The position numbers were made by a program, and so were the translations under genes. From Bacteroidota bacterium (GTDB lineage Bacteria; Bacteroidota; Bacteroidia; Chitinophagales; Chitinophagaceae), in NCBI GenBank assembly GCA_016712665.1, contig JADJQP010000001.1:248001-312000 (forward strand): a stretch of DNA of 64,000 nucleotides, written 5' to 3'. Every line of letters begins with the position of its first letter. Position 1 is the first letter of the stretch. Below, piece by piece: positions 34,521 through 44,461 of this stretch. Under the pieces are notes generated by a model. The model did no database searches. It was given only the letters and a program-made list of their open reading frames with translations, and was not told the origin of the DNA.

Positions 34521-35654
34521 ATGATAACGGAATTACTACAATATACCTCAGCGCTACGTCATAACGACATTACCCAATATGAGTATTTACCCACCCAACT
34601 GGGAAGTCAAATCAAATTTATCCATGCTGAAAATTGTGATATAGAGCAAACCGATTTAATAATACTGGGTTGTGGCGAAATGCGGGGTCAAGTGCGAAAC
34701 GGCTCCTATTCAAACGGACCGGATTTGGTAAGAGATCAACTCTATAAACTTCATTTTTGGCATCAGAATCTCATCATTGGTGATATGGGAAATATTATTG
34801 AAGGGGCCACCCTCAATGATACACGTGCAGCGCTCCGAACCGTGTTGACCGAACTCTATCTGCTCAATAAAAAGGTGCTCCTTATTGGAGGTTCACACGA
34901 CCTTACGGTGCAGCAATATGAAGTATTTAAAAGCATGGAACAGGTGATTGATTTTAGTATTGTGGATATGCTTGCTGATATTGACGATTCGTCTAACTTG
35001 CGGTATGATAATTATTTGGTAGAGGCCCTAACGTCTTCACCCAATTTTGTCCGAAATTTTAATTTAATTGGATTTCAAAGTTACTATGTAAACCCAAATG
35101 TGATAGAAACTTTTGACAAACTCCGGTTTGACTGCATCCGCCTCGGAAAAGCCCGCGAAGATATCGAACAAATAGAGCCCCTGATGAGAAGTTCTCATAT
35201 TGCAAGTGTTGATATCAATTGTGTAAAGTATAGCGACGCTCCTGCTAATAAACTCGGATCCCCCAATGGATTTCATGGGGATGAAATATGCAAAATTACC
35301 CGATTTGCAGGTATGAGTGAATCCATGCATTCCTTCGGCATTTACGGATACCGACCTGAAGAGGATGAGCATCACCTTACAGCAAAATTAATTTCACAAA
35401 TGATATGGTATTACATGGATGGTCTGTATGTACAAAAAGACGAATCGCCTTTGAGCGATAAAAGCCAATTTTTAGAATATCATATTACCTTCACCGATAA
35501 TGACACTACTTTTTATAAAAGCAAAAAAACAAATCGTTGGTGGATGCAACTAAGCAAGGAAAAAATCATTCCTTGTTCCTATCAAGACTACAGAACTGCC
35601 TGCAATAATGAAATTCCCGAAAGGTGGCTACGCGAAATGGAACGAAGCATGTAA
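34521..35654 (+). CDS. Ureohydrolase (arginase/formimidoylglutamase) family protein with altered metal site
   Basis: This encodes 377 residues in the arginase fold family. Visible motifs are GGSHD at 123-127 (usual GGDHS), D149-x-x-x-D153 (usual DAHxD, here the His is absent) and SVDINC at 229-234 (usual SxDxD, here the second Asp is Asn). Several Mn-binding residues of active arginases and agmatinases are therefore changed. Many Bacteroidota carry such a protein annotated as formimidoylglutamase. It may have another activity or none. It is the first gene of a likely unit with the lipoprotein gene and the TMTC-like gene, although a promoter for the latter lies between. Confidence 0.75.
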   Translation: MITELLQYTSALRHNDITQYEYLPTQLGSQIKFIHAENCDIEQTDLIILGCGEMRGQVRNGSYSNGPDLVRDQLYKLHFWHQNLIIGDMGNIIEGATLNDTRAALRTVLTELYLLNKKVLLIGGSHDLTVQQYEVFKSMEQVIDFSIVDMLADIDDSSNLRYDNYLVEALTSSPNFVRNFNLIGFQSYYVNPNVIETFDKLRFDCIRLGKAREDIEQIEPLMRSSHIASVDINCVKYSDAPANKLGSPNGFHGDEICKITRFAGMSESMHSFGIYGYRPEEDEHHLTAKLISQMIWYYMDGLYVQKDESPLSDKSQFLEYHITFTDNDTTFYKSKKTNRWWMQLSKEKIIPCSYQDYRTACNNEIPERWLREMERSM

Positions 35655-35674
35655 TGATTTTTCAACAAAGCCCT

Positions 35675-35682
35675 TATATTTG
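35675..35682 (+). promoter_or_regulatory. Putative -7 element (TATATTTG)
   Basis: TATATTTG fully matches TAnnTTTG, 21 bp before the ATG at 35703. No good -33 element is seen. Confidence 0.45.
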
Positions 35683-35702
35683 TAGCAATTTAATTTTCGA
35701 AA

Positions 35703-35966
35703 ATGAAAAAATATCCGATTCTCCTGCTTGCTGTTTTCCTTGCAGTACAAGTTTCATCTTGTGCCAGTACCAAGAAAAAAAATGCGTCTGCTACCTCGCA
35801 GAGCAATACCGAAAGCAGTTCAAAAAAAGAACGAAGCAAGGACGATCAGAAAAAAACACTTACTGACGAAATTGAAGGCACCAATGTACCCAGAGTAAAA
35901 TCTGATAAAGGACCAACCGAAGATGTCAGAACCCGAACCGCGCCTCGTATGCTTGAAAATAAATAA
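35703..35966 (+). CDS. Small charged lipoprotein
   Basis: This encodes 87 residues. A signal peptide with lipobox VSSC (MKKYPILLLAVFLAVQVSSC) is followed by a low-complexity, highly charged tail rich in Lys, Ser, Thr and Asp with no fold-like pattern. It is likely membrane-anchored in the periplasm or on the surface and unstructured. It is 4 bp upstream of the proposed start of the TMTC-like gene. No family was recognised. Confidence 0.65.
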   Translation: MKKYPILLLAVFLAVQVSSCASTKKKNASATSQSNTESSSKKERSKDDQKKTLTDEIEGTNVPRVKSDKGPTEDVRTRTAPRMLENK

Positions 35967-35970
35967 TAAC

Positions 35971-38059
35971 ATGGGTAAAAAAATCAACAAAAAATCAATC
36001 ACAGGCTCAGGTAGCAACTGCTGCAAAACCGAAACCTGTTTCGAGCCCGACACCAAAAGTGTCTACCGTAAAAGCCCCTTCAAAATATACCGCATGGTTT
36101 TATGCGCTAGCCATTTTTATGATTGCTGTTTTGGTTAATAGCAATACCTTCAAAAATAATTTTGTGTTGGATGATCACGGTATCATCAAAAACAATAAAA
36201 TTACGAAGGCTCCCGTGAGTATGGAAAATACCGTAAAGATTTTTTCCACACCATTACGTAAAGGCGATTTTTCCGATTTGGAGAATTCGCTGTATCGTCC
36301 ATTTACAAAATTTTTGTTCAATATAGAATGGAATCTGTTTGACGGCGACCCGCATAAATTTCACATTGTAAATGTGCTGCTATATGCACTGGTAGGCATT
36401 TTTATCTTTTTTATTTTTTACGATATCATGAAAAAGAAATGGGTCATCCCCTTTTTAATTTCTTTGTTGTTTATTGTTCATCCGATTCATACCGAAGTGG
36501 TAGCTAATATCAAAAGTGGTGACGAGGTACTCAGTTTACTTGGCAGTGTCATTGCGCTCAGATGCATACAACTCTACCTCACCCAAAATAAAATGCATTA
36601 CCTGATACTTGGCATATTGGGCTTTTTAATGGGTTCATTCTCCAAAGAATCTACAGTGGTAGTAATCGGTATCATTCCCTTATTTATTTATTATTTCACC
36701 GATACCGAACTCAAAAAAAACCTCAGCATCTCTTCCATCTTTGCCGTTTGTTCGGGGTTTTTCCTTTTTTGCAGACACAAGGCACTCAGCGGGTATCCAC
36801 CGACCTCACCTTTAAGTGCATTAGACAACTATTTGGTGCTAAGCAATGATAATATCCCCATTCGAATGGGCTCAGCCATCAATACACTTGGCTTGTATTT
36901 AAAAACGTTTTTTGTACCTCATCCGCTTTCCTGCGACTATTCCTATTCCTCGCTCGAACCGATTAAAAGTTTTGCAGACCCCACCTTCTTATTGTCCTTT
37001 ATAATTTTTGCCGGCTTATTCGCTTTTGCCCTTTGGAATCTAATAAAGTCGTTTCAAAACAAACAAGAAAAAAGCGCCATTGCCTTTGGTGTTTTATGGT
37101 TTTTTATCAGCGTTTCCATTACCAGTAATATCTTTTTTCTCATAGGTACTTCTTTTGGCGAACGTCTCTTTTTTGTACCTTCATTAGGTCTTTGTATCGC
37201 CAGTATTTATTTTCTTTCCAAATATTTCTATAAAAACCAACAGCCTTCAGAAGGTAGTTTTGTGCAAGAATTTTCGAGCTCACCATTGTTGTTTGCGATC
37301 GTTTTGATTACAGCAGCCTTTTATAGTTACAAAACCTATTCGCGCAATATAGACTGGAAAACGGATTTTGCCCTTTTTTCAAGAGACATTGAATATTATC
37401 CCAACTCCACGCATTTGCTTTTCTATTTAGGAAATCATTTATCGAGCAATGAGTATGCTGAGGACAAAACACCTGAGCAAAAGAAACAAGCCTCTTACGA
37501 TGCTATTGCCAAACTAACGAAATCGATGAGCATTTACCCCGCCTTACCAAGCGATGGATATAACCAACTGGGAAAAGCATATTTTAATATCGGCAATTAC
37601 GATAGCGCTCAAAAATATTATATGAAAGCGTTTTCAGAAGATAGTACCAATGCTATTTTTATCAATAATTTAGGGACAATCTATTACAATACCTCCGATG
37701 TATTTACCAATAAGGGCAATGCATTTATGCAGGCAGGCAGAACGGATAGTGCCAACTATTATTATTTCCTTGGCAAAAACAGATTGCTAGAAGCACAACC
37801 GTATTTCAAACTTGCCTATAGCAGAGATACCACAGAACCAGATTTTATGAATAATATCGGTTGCATATATGGTGCTACACAAAGGCCTGATAGTGCCATT
37901 TATTGGTTTGAAAAAGCCCATCTTGCTGACGATCTCGATATTACTTCCTTAAACTTTCTGGAGATTACCTATCGCAATATGGGCAATATACAAAAAGCCG
38001 ATTACTACAAAGCAAAGTTGATTGAAACCAAAGCCAGGAGAATCGCTGAAAGAAGCTAA
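35971..38059 (+). CDS. TMTC-like multi-pass membrane protein with TPR repeats, 5' frameshift
   Basis: The open frame runs from GTG 36059 to 38059 (666 residues). Removing one A from the seven-A run at 35977-35983 links it to ATG 35971 and adds an N-terminus starting MGKKSTKNQSQAQVATAAKP, a lysine- and proline-rich cytosolic tail usual for this family. The full protein would have 695 residues. About nine membrane helices span residues 40-450 of the full form. GT-C-like features occur early (NFVLDDHGIIKNN, then HIVNVLLYALVGI and HPIHTEVVANIKSGDEVLSL). About four TPR units follow. Eukaryotic TMTC proteins are O-mannosyltransferases. A glycosyl-transfer role here is inferred from this similarity. 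Confidence 0.78.
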
Positions 38060-38137
38060 TTTTCAGGTATACCGGTACGAAAGCAGTCCTGTTTAGCTTT
38101 CCAAACTACCTAAAGCAGACAATGTTTAAAAAGTGAC

Positions 38138-38923
38138 TTACACCGGCAGGTTGGCAATCACTGCTAACATCTGCTCATGAATATTTCCATTAGTGGCCAG
38201 TGTTTCTTTATCATAAACACTATAAGGCTCTCCTTTAAAATTACTGATACGTCCTCCCGCTTCTTCAATAATGAGATATCCGGCTGCTATATCCCAAGGG
38301 TTGAGATTATACTCCCAAAACCCATCAAATCGACCGGCAGCCACCCAACAGAGGTCAATAGCGGCACTTCCCAAACGCCTCACCGGTAATCCTTTTCGAA
38401 TAAAGCGCTCAAAAACGGAAATAGGGTCGGCCTCTACTGTGGCCCATTTATATGGAAAGCCGGTTACTAAACAGGCACTTTCAAGCTGATCATTCATCGA
38501 AACTTTTAAGGGCTTATTATTTAAAAAAGCACCCTTTCCTTTTTCTGCAAAAAATAATTCATTCATAAAGGGATTAAAAACAGCACCCATGATAATGACT
38601 CCGTCAAGTTCTAAACCAATACTTATGCAACAAATCGGAATGCCATGTGCAAAATTTACGGTGCCATCGATGGGGTCAATAATCCATTTGTAATTAGAAG
38701 CGGTACTCAGTTCACCCGCTTCTTCACTCAAAATAAAATGAGCCGGAAATTCTGAACGGATCACCTCTATTATGGCATCTTCCGCTTTTTTATCCACTTC
38801 AGTTACCAAATTATTGAGGGTGTCCTTACTTCTGATTTCGAAGCTTCCTTCAAAATAATGCTTGAGAATATGTGCCCCTTCATGAATCGCTATCAGCAGG
38901 GTATTTTTAAGTAAATCATTCAT
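38138..38923 (-). CDS. suhB: Inositol monophosphatase family protein
   Basis: This encodes 261 residues, the usual length. The metal-binding motifs of the family are present: LSEEAG at 65-70, IDPIDGTVNFAHG at 82-94, and WDIAAGYLIIEEAGG near the C-terminus. The enzyme removes phosphate from inositol-1-phosphate or related sugar phosphates in the cytosol. The divergent glycosyltransferase gene starts 61 bp away. The symbol suhB is by family; the true substrate could differ. Confidence 0.88.
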   Translation of the reverse strand: MNDLLKNTLLIAIHEGAHILKHYFEGSFEIRSKDTLNNLVTEVDKKAEDAIIEVIRSEFPAHFILSEEAGELSTASNYKWIIDPIDGTVNFAHGIPICCISIGLELDGVIIMGAVFNPFMNELFFAEKGKGAFLNNKPLKVSMNDQLESACLVTGFPYKWATVEADPISVFERFIRKGLPVRRLGSAAIDLCWVAAGRFDGFWEYNLNPWDIAAGYLIIEEAGGRISNFKGEPYSVYDKETLATNGNIHEQMLAVIANLPV

Positions 38924-38984
38924 TTTATCTGAAATATTCGGTTATTTTTGAAGTCTTACAAATATACTTTCTTTTTTTACTTGC

Positions 38985-40910
38985 ATGCAATTAAGCGTAG
39001 TTATTGTCAATTATAATGTCAAATATTTTCTGGAGCATTGTTTGCTGTCAGTAAAACGAGCGTGCAGCGGATTAGATGCAGAAATTTTTGTAGTAGATAA
39101 TCGATCAAATGATGGCAGTATAGAGATGATTCGAAGTCAATTTCCGGAAATCATCTTAATGGCCAATAGCGAAAATGTAGGCTTTGCAAAGGCTAATAAT
39201 CAGGCAGTTGCCCGTGCTACAGGTACATACATTTTATACCTCAATCCCGATACCATAGTACCCGAAGATTGTTTTGTCAAATGCTTGACCTACCTAGATT
39301 CGCATGAAGATGTTGGTGCTTTGGGATGTCGTTTAATTGATGGGCAAGGACAATTTTTGCCCGAATCCAAAAGAGGATTTCCTGATGCAAAAGTGGCCTT
39401 TTTTAAAATCAGTGGTTTATCCTCACTTTTCAAAAAATCCCGTATCTTCAATCAATATCATTTGGGTTACCTACCCGAACACGAAGTGAATGAGGTGGAT
39501 GTGTTGGTAGGTTGCTTTATGTGTTGTCGAAAATCTGTTATTGACAAAGTGGGCAGTTTTGACGAAGAGTACTTTATGTACGGCGAGGATATTGACTTGA
39601 GTTATAAAATACGAAAAGCAGGGTTTAAAAATATTTATTTCCCCGAAACAACCGTCATCCATTATAAAGGGGAAAGCACCAAAAAGGGAAGTTTAAATTA
39701 TGTAAAAATGTTTTATCAGGCCATGATCATTTTCGCCCGTAAACATTTTCAAGGCTCCAAACTGAAACCCTATGTATTTCTGATTCGAATGGCTATTTAC
39801 TTTAGAGCAGTTCTCGCCTTTGTAGAGCGTATTTTTAATATCGTAAAAATGCCCTTAATCGATAGTATCATCTTGTTGCTTTCGTTATTGTTGATGAAAT
39901 TTCTTTGGATCAAAAACGTTAAAACAGATACACAGTATTCATCATCCCTATTAGCCGGGTTTTTTATATCTTATATTTTAATTTGGATTGGCACCCTCTA
40001 CTTCAGCGGAGCGTATGACAAGCCTTATAAACCAGCCAGAGTATTACGAGGCATGCTAATCGGTAGCATGATTACCTTGGCAGTGTATGGTTTGCTCAAT
40101 GAACAAATGCGCTTCTCAAGAGGAATTACCGTGTTGGGTGCCTTGCTGGGAACATTGCTGATTTTGGGGTCTCGAAAAATATTGCAAGGATTGAATATTC
40201 AAAATGTAGCAGAAGAAAATACCGATAAACAAGTGATGATTGTAGGCACACCCGAAGATGAAATTGAAATAAAGAACTTGCTGGCAGCCGCCTTCATCGA
40301 AAAAAACATTTTGGGTTCTATTAGCCCCTTTCCGGAAAAACAGCCTTTTCAATTAGGAAGCTTCTTACACACTAAACCTTTAAGTCGCTTATATAAAGCT
40401 ACGGAAATTATTTATGCACAACATCAGCTAAGCTTTAAGCAAATCATTGAAAGCATGCAGCAATGCGGTAAAGGTATCGAGTATAAAATTCATAGTATCG
40501 GCACCGATAGTATCATCGGAAGTAATAGCAAAAACACTGCCGGTGATTTATATACAACTGAACTGGTCTATGCTATAACCACGCAAACTTCTATTCGAAA
40601 CAAACGGATGGTAGACCTAATCAGCGCGCTTTTCTTTTTGATTTTTTCGCCTTTCCTTATTTGGTTTGTACAAAACAAGCGTCTTTATTTTCTAAATATG
40701 TTTCTTGTTTTAGAAGGCGATAAAACGATGGTTGGTTATTATGACGGACAATTTCCGAAACTCAAAGCGCCCTTACTAAATGTTTATCCGGAGATTCATG
40801 ATTTTGAAATACCGGCAGACAATAAAGAGCATCTCAATTGGCTGTATGCGAAAAACTATGATGCCTGGGACGATGTACGAATCATTTGGGATAAATGGAG
40901 AACCCTTTAG
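38985..40910 (+). CDS. Glycosyltransferase family 2 fused to a degenerate polyprenyl glycosylphosphotransferase
   Basis: This encodes 641 residues. The N-terminal GT2 domain (1-270) has MQLSVVIVNYNVKYFLEHCL, VDNRSNDGS, ENVGFAKANNQ, LNPDT and the GEDIDLSYKI acceptor-side motif. Next come several membrane helices (about 280-400) and a Rossmann-like part (KQVMIVGTPEDEIEIKNLL). The C-terminal region resembles the end of bacterial sugar transferases: KRMVDLISALFFLIFSPFLI, then LVLEGDKTMVGYY in place of the usual LKGDMSLVGPRP, and LYAKNYDAWDDVRI. The catalytic middle of the sugar transferase is missing. It probably acts in surface polysaccharide synthesis. GT2 activity is likely; the transferase part seems inactive. 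Confidence 0.83.
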   Translation: MQLSVVIVNYNVKYFLEHCLLSVKRACSGLDAEIFVVDNRSNDGSIEMIRSQFPEIILMANSENVGFAKANNQAVARATGTYILYLNPDTIVPEDCFVKCLTYLDSHEDVGALGCRLIDGQGQFLPESKRGFPDAKVAFFKISGLSSLFKKSRIFNQYHLGYLPEHEVNEVDVLVGCFMCCRKSVIDKVGSFDEEYFMYGEDIDLSYKIRKAGFKNIYFPETTVIHYKGESTKKGSLNYVKMFYQAMIIFARKHFQGSKLKPYVFLIRMAIYFRAVLAFVERIFNIVKMPLIDSIILLLSLLLMKFLWIKNVKTDTQYSSSLLAGFFISYILIWIGTLYFSGAYDKPYKPARVLRGMLIGSMITLAVYGLLNEQMRFSRGITVLGALLGTLLILGSRKILQGLNIQNVAEENTDKQVMIVGTPEDEIEIKNLLAAAFIEKNILGSISPFPEKQPFQLGSFLHTKPLSRLYKATEIIYAQHQLSFKQIIESMQQCGKGIEYKIHSIGTDSIIGSNSKNTAGDLYTTELVYAITTQTSIRNKRMVDLISALFFLIFSPFLIWFVQNKRLYFLNMFLVLEGDKTMVGYYDGQFPKLKAPLLNVYPEIHDFEIPADNKEHLNWLYAKNYDAWDDVRIIWDKWRTL

Positions 40911-40959
40911 AATAGTTAATTCTTCCTCTCATACAAATCAAATTCGTGTAAGGGAATAT

Positions 40960-42348
40960 CTACTTTTTGAAGCGGTACCTCCAAATCCATAGCTCCATTT
41001 TTACTCCCAAGTAATATCGATTCGTGTCGCTTCTATTCAAACTGATATTGTAATATCGCACCAAATAACAGGCAAGGGGCGAATTTTTATATACATCCGT
41101 TTGAGCTCCCAAGGAGGTAAACGCCGGTAAAGACTTACCCAATACATGCACATCTTGCAGCATCGACTGATCACGTACCGTATGCCCAATTTTGGAATAA
41201 ATAAATGCAAGTACCGCAAACGCAATACCCACGCTCACCTTTTGTAAGTACGGCAGCACAGTAGCCTTTATGTTTACAATGAATGAATATATTGGAGACA
41301 CGTTCAAAATGGCAAAGGCAAGGCCAAAATAGGGAAGGGCCGGTACAAAATAAAATCCATTTTGAACCATAGTCAGCATCAAGGGCAAAGAACCGGAAAG
41401 GCCGGTGGCCAAAAAAAGGAACGCAGTTCTTTGATATGTAGTCAATACCCATTCAACCCGTTTGAGTTTAGAAATGATATCCAGAAATGCTGTAAAACAA
41501 AATGCTGGAATCAATTCAGATAGTAAGCGAAAAAAGATAAAGAATCGGCTATCAACCGAATGTACACTCTGGATACGAGCAAAAGCGCGTTTAAAAAGAT
41601 AAATTGACAAACTTTCACGAGAAGGAGGATACCAATACAGTAGCAAACCCACTACCAAGATGACACCTAGTAATAAAGCGGTTTGCAAAGCCATCTTTTT
41701 AAAAGAATGCTCCCTTATGAACAACCAATACAGAAATGGAAAGCCAATGGGAAAAAATCCGGGAATGCCTTTTGTAAGAGCTGCCATACAAATGAAAAGA
41801 GCTGCCAATATCCAATAGCCTATCAAAAAAGTACTACTTTTCAAACAATGGTACATTACCAAAATGCTCAGTAGTACAAATAGACCCATGGTATTTTCAT
41901 GCATATTGTTAGAGTAGGACCAAAAACATACCGGTATCGTAATCCAGAGTAAAACCGGAAGCCAGCCCATTGCTCTGTATTGAGGCTCCTTCTTGAAAAT
42001 TTGATTCCAAAGCACAATAATTAATAAAGCAGTGATGCCTAAAGTAACGAAGGTATACACGCGCTCTACAAAAATATGATCGCCCAACACTCTAAAAAAA
42101 AGCGATTGAATTCCAAAACCCAAAGGCGGTTGCTCATGAAAAGATGGTATTCCAATTACATTCCATGGATCAAAATACGGAAACCAAAAAGACCCCAAGC
42201 CTAATGATAAATTACGCGACACCCCTGTATACAGCATCGCATCCATAAACATTCCATCTTGCACCAATGAACTGACAGTGAGCACCAACAAGGTTGCAAA
42301 GCTGATAATCCAAAATGGCAAAAAAGGCTTTAATAGGTATTTCATCAA
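40960..42348 (-). CDS. GT-C/ArnT-type (GT39/GT83-like) integral membrane glycosyltransferase
   Basis: This encodes 462 residues with about ten membrane helices. The first periplasmic loop has the GT-C pattern DGMFMDAMLYTGVSRNLSLG with Asp as the likely catalytic base, followed by HEQPPLGFGIQSLFFRVLGD. Such enzymes use a polyprenyl-phosphate sugar donor to modify lipid A or proteins outside the inner membrane. It is convergent with the GT2 fusion gene and divergent from moaA (64 bp apart). Family assignment is good; donor and acceptor are unknown. Confidence 0.8.
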   Translation of the reverse strand: MMKYLLKPFLPFWIISFATLLVLTVSSLVQDGMFMDAMLYTGVSRNLSLGLGSFWFPYFDPWNVIGIPSFHEQPPLGFGIQSLFFRVLGDHIFVERVYTFVTLGITALLIIVLWNQIFKKEPQYRAMGWLPVLLWITIPVCFWSYSNNMHENTMGLFVLLSILVMYHCLKSSTFLIGYWILAALFICMAALTKGIPGFFPIGFPFLYWLFIREHSFKKMALQTALLLGVILVVGLLLYWYPPSRESLSIYLFKRAFARIQSVHSVDSRFFIFFRLLSELIPAFCFTAFLDIISKLKRVEWVLTTYQRTAFLFLATGLSGSLPLMLTMVQNGFYFVPALPYFGLAFAILNVSPIYSFIVNIKATVLPYLQKVSVGIAFAVLAFIYSKIGHTVRDQSMLQDVHVLGKSLPAFTSLGAQTDVYKNSPLACYLVRYYNISLNRSDTNRYYLGVKMELWIWRYRFKK

Positions 42349-42412
42349 AATATGGGATTCAGTGTTCTACTTGCAATATTAATAAAAATAAAATCAATTA
42401 CCTTTACCGCTG

Positions 42413-43393
42413 ATGTTACGAGACACTCATCATCGAATTCATAACTATTTACGCATTTCACTTACAGATGCCTGTAATTTTCGTTGCTTTTATTGTATGC
42501 CTAACGAAGAGGTAGAGGTGACCCCTACCGGAAAATTGATGAGTAAAGAAGAGATTTTTGGGTTTGCAAAAATATTTGTGTCCTTAGGTGTTACTAAAAT
42601 TCGATTGACAGGAGGAGAACCTTTGGTGCGAAAAGACATTGCCGAAATCATCGAAATGCTGGCCTCATTACCTGTAAAGCTCACCATTACCACCAACGGT
42701 GTGTTACTGCATAAGCATATCGATACGCTCAAAAAAGCGAATATTCAATCCATAAATGTGAGTTTGGATACCCTCAATCCCAATAAATTTTTTGTTTTAA
42801 CCAAGCGAGATCAATTTCAGCAGGTAAAAGACAATATAGATCTCTTGCTTGAAAACGAATTTTCAGTCAAAGTAAATGTGGTCGTGCTGAAGGGAATTAA
42901 TGAAACCGAAATCAACGCCTTTGTGGCGTGGACAAAGCAGCACCCCATCCATGTTCGGTTTATTGAGTTTATGCCATTTACATCCAATCAATGGAAAAGT
43001 GAGAAGGTATTTACCTATCAGCAGATTTTGCAAACCATTGCTTTAGAATACGAATATATCAAAATTAAGGACGATCTGAATGATACCACCAAAAAGTATA
43101 AGGTGCTCAATCATACCGGTACGTTTGCGATTATCAGTACCATGACCGCTCCTTTTTGCAATACCTGTAATCGACTTCGCTTAACTGCGGACGGTAAAAT
43201 GAAAAATTGCTTGTTCTCAAAAACCGAAACCGATTTATTAAGGCTCTATCGAAACGGCGAAGACGTCATACAGGCAATAAAAGAAAATGTATTACTGAAG
43301 GAAAAAGCGTTGGGGGGGCAATTACTCACTGACTTTAGTCAAATAGAAACTACCCAACTGGAAAATAGGAGTATGATTTCAATAGGTGGGTAA
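42413..43393 (+). CDS. moaA: GTP 3',8-cyclase (molybdenum cofactor synthesis)
   Basis: This encodes 326 residues, the usual MoaA length. It is a radical-SAM enzyme with the N-terminal cluster motif CNFRCFYC (Cys21, 25, 28). Other motifs are RLTGGEPLVRKDI and the C-terminal second cluster (FCNTCNRLRLTADGKMKNCL). It makes the first step from GTP to cyclic pyranopterin phosphate together with MoaC. The other moa genes are not in this window. The terminal GG motif is typical of active MoaA, and the sequence does end in GG. Confidence 0.95.
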   Translation: MLRDTHHRIHNYLRISLTDACNFRCFYCMPNEEVEVTPTGKLMSKEEIFGFAKIFVSLGVTKIRLTGGEPLVRKDIAEIIEMLASLPVKLTITTNGVLLHKHIDTLKKANIQSINVSLDTLNPNKFFVLTKRDQFQQVKDNIDLLLENEFSVKVNVVVLKGINETEINAFVAWTKQHPIHVRFIEFMPFTSNQWKSEKVFTYQQILQTIALEYEYIKIKDDLNDTTKKYKVLNHTGTFAIISTMTAPFCNTCNRLRLTADGKMKNCLFSKTETDLLRLYRNGEDVIQAIKENVLLKEKALGGQLLTDFSQIETTQLENRSMISIGG

Positions 43394-43497
43394 TGCAGAA
43401 TATTCAAAAAAAAGTTTCCTTTTCTATTTTGGTAGATATGTATACTCTTTCATGATTTGTGCCTCGTATTTTCCATTTATTCCGTTAATTTTGCCCC

Positions 43498-44355
43498 ATG
43501 AAAAATGTACTATTTTGTTTGGTGACCTTGTCGGTTTTCTGGAGTAGCTGTGAAAGAGATAATATTGTAACGCAAAACCAATGGGCAAGCATTTTTAAGA
43601 AATATGGCGTCGATTCAGCTTGTTTTGAATTAGCCGATAATAACCACGACCAAATTCTTATTTATAACCTAGCACGGGCAAGCAAGCGATATAGTCCAGC
43701 CTCCACGTATAAAATCATGAATTCACTTATTGGCCTAGAAACCAATGTAGCTTTAGACGAAAACCTGACCCTCAAATGGGATGGAACCGTACACAGTAGA
43801 GCCGAGTGGAATAAGGACATGAATATGCGCGAAGCCTTTAAAGTAAGTTGTGTGTGGTATTATCAGGAATTAGCCCGTCGAATCGGTAGAGTAGAAATGC
43901 AAAAATACCTCGATACGGTTCGATATGGCAATAAGCGTATGGGTCCAAATGTAGATGATTTCTGGCTCAACGATACGCTTCAGATTTCCGCAGACGAGCA
44001 AGTAGGCTTCATCAAAAAATTATATTTTGATAAATTGCCTTTTTCGCAACGTACACAGCGTATTGTGAGGAGTCTGATGCTGCAGGAAGACAGTACCCAC
44101 TATAAATTGTATTATAAAACAGGCACCAATTGGACCACGGTCAACAACAAAGATAATATTCTAGCATGGATTGTTGGATTTGTTGAAAAAAGGGAAATAC
44201 AAAAAGGGGTCATAACCAAAAAAGAAGAAACCAATTATAAACCCTACTTTTTTGCGTTTAATTTTGAAACCCCGGACACTTCCATGAATTTTCGTGAAGC
44301 CCGAATTAATATTTTAAAAGAAATATTACGGGAAAGAAAAATATTGACTCCCTAA
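43498..44355 (+). CDS. Class D beta-lactamase (OXA-like), lipoprotein signal
   Basis: This encodes 285 residues. It has the class D motifs in order: STYK at 69-72 (catalytic Ser69, Lys72; usual STFK), SCV at 117-119 followed by WYYQELARRIG, and KTGTNW from 207. AWIVGFVE is the expected WxxG motif. The N-terminus (MKNVLFCLVTLSVFWSSCER) ends in a lipobox-like SSC, so it may be membrane-anchored. A TAATTTTG element at 43486-43493 is only 5 bp before the ATG, so a leaderless transcript is possible or the element is fortuitous. It hydrolyses beta-lactams if active. The nearby BlaI/BlaR1-like pair is 7 kb away and not obviously linked. Confidence 0.9.
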   Translation: MKNVLFCLVTLSVFWSSCERDNIVTQNQWASIFKKYGVDSACFELADNNHDQILIYNLARASKRYSPASTYKIMNSLIGLETNVALDENLTLKWDGTVHSRAEWNKDMNMREAFKVSCVWYYQELARRIGRVEMQKYLDTVRYGNKRMGPNVDDFWLNDTLQISADEQVGFIKKLYFDKLPFSQRTQRIVRSLMLQEDSTHYKLYYKTGTNWTTVNNKDNILAWIVGFVEKREIQKGVITKKEETNYKPYFFAFNFETPDTSMNFREARINILKEILRERKILTP

Positions 44356-44461
44356 ATCAATTTTGAACGAAACCCTGCTTTGTAAAGCCCGGTTTGAATC
44401 TATCTTTTTTCGCTTTTTAGCCTATAAACAATTTTTTATATTTACTTTCGTTTTCTACATC

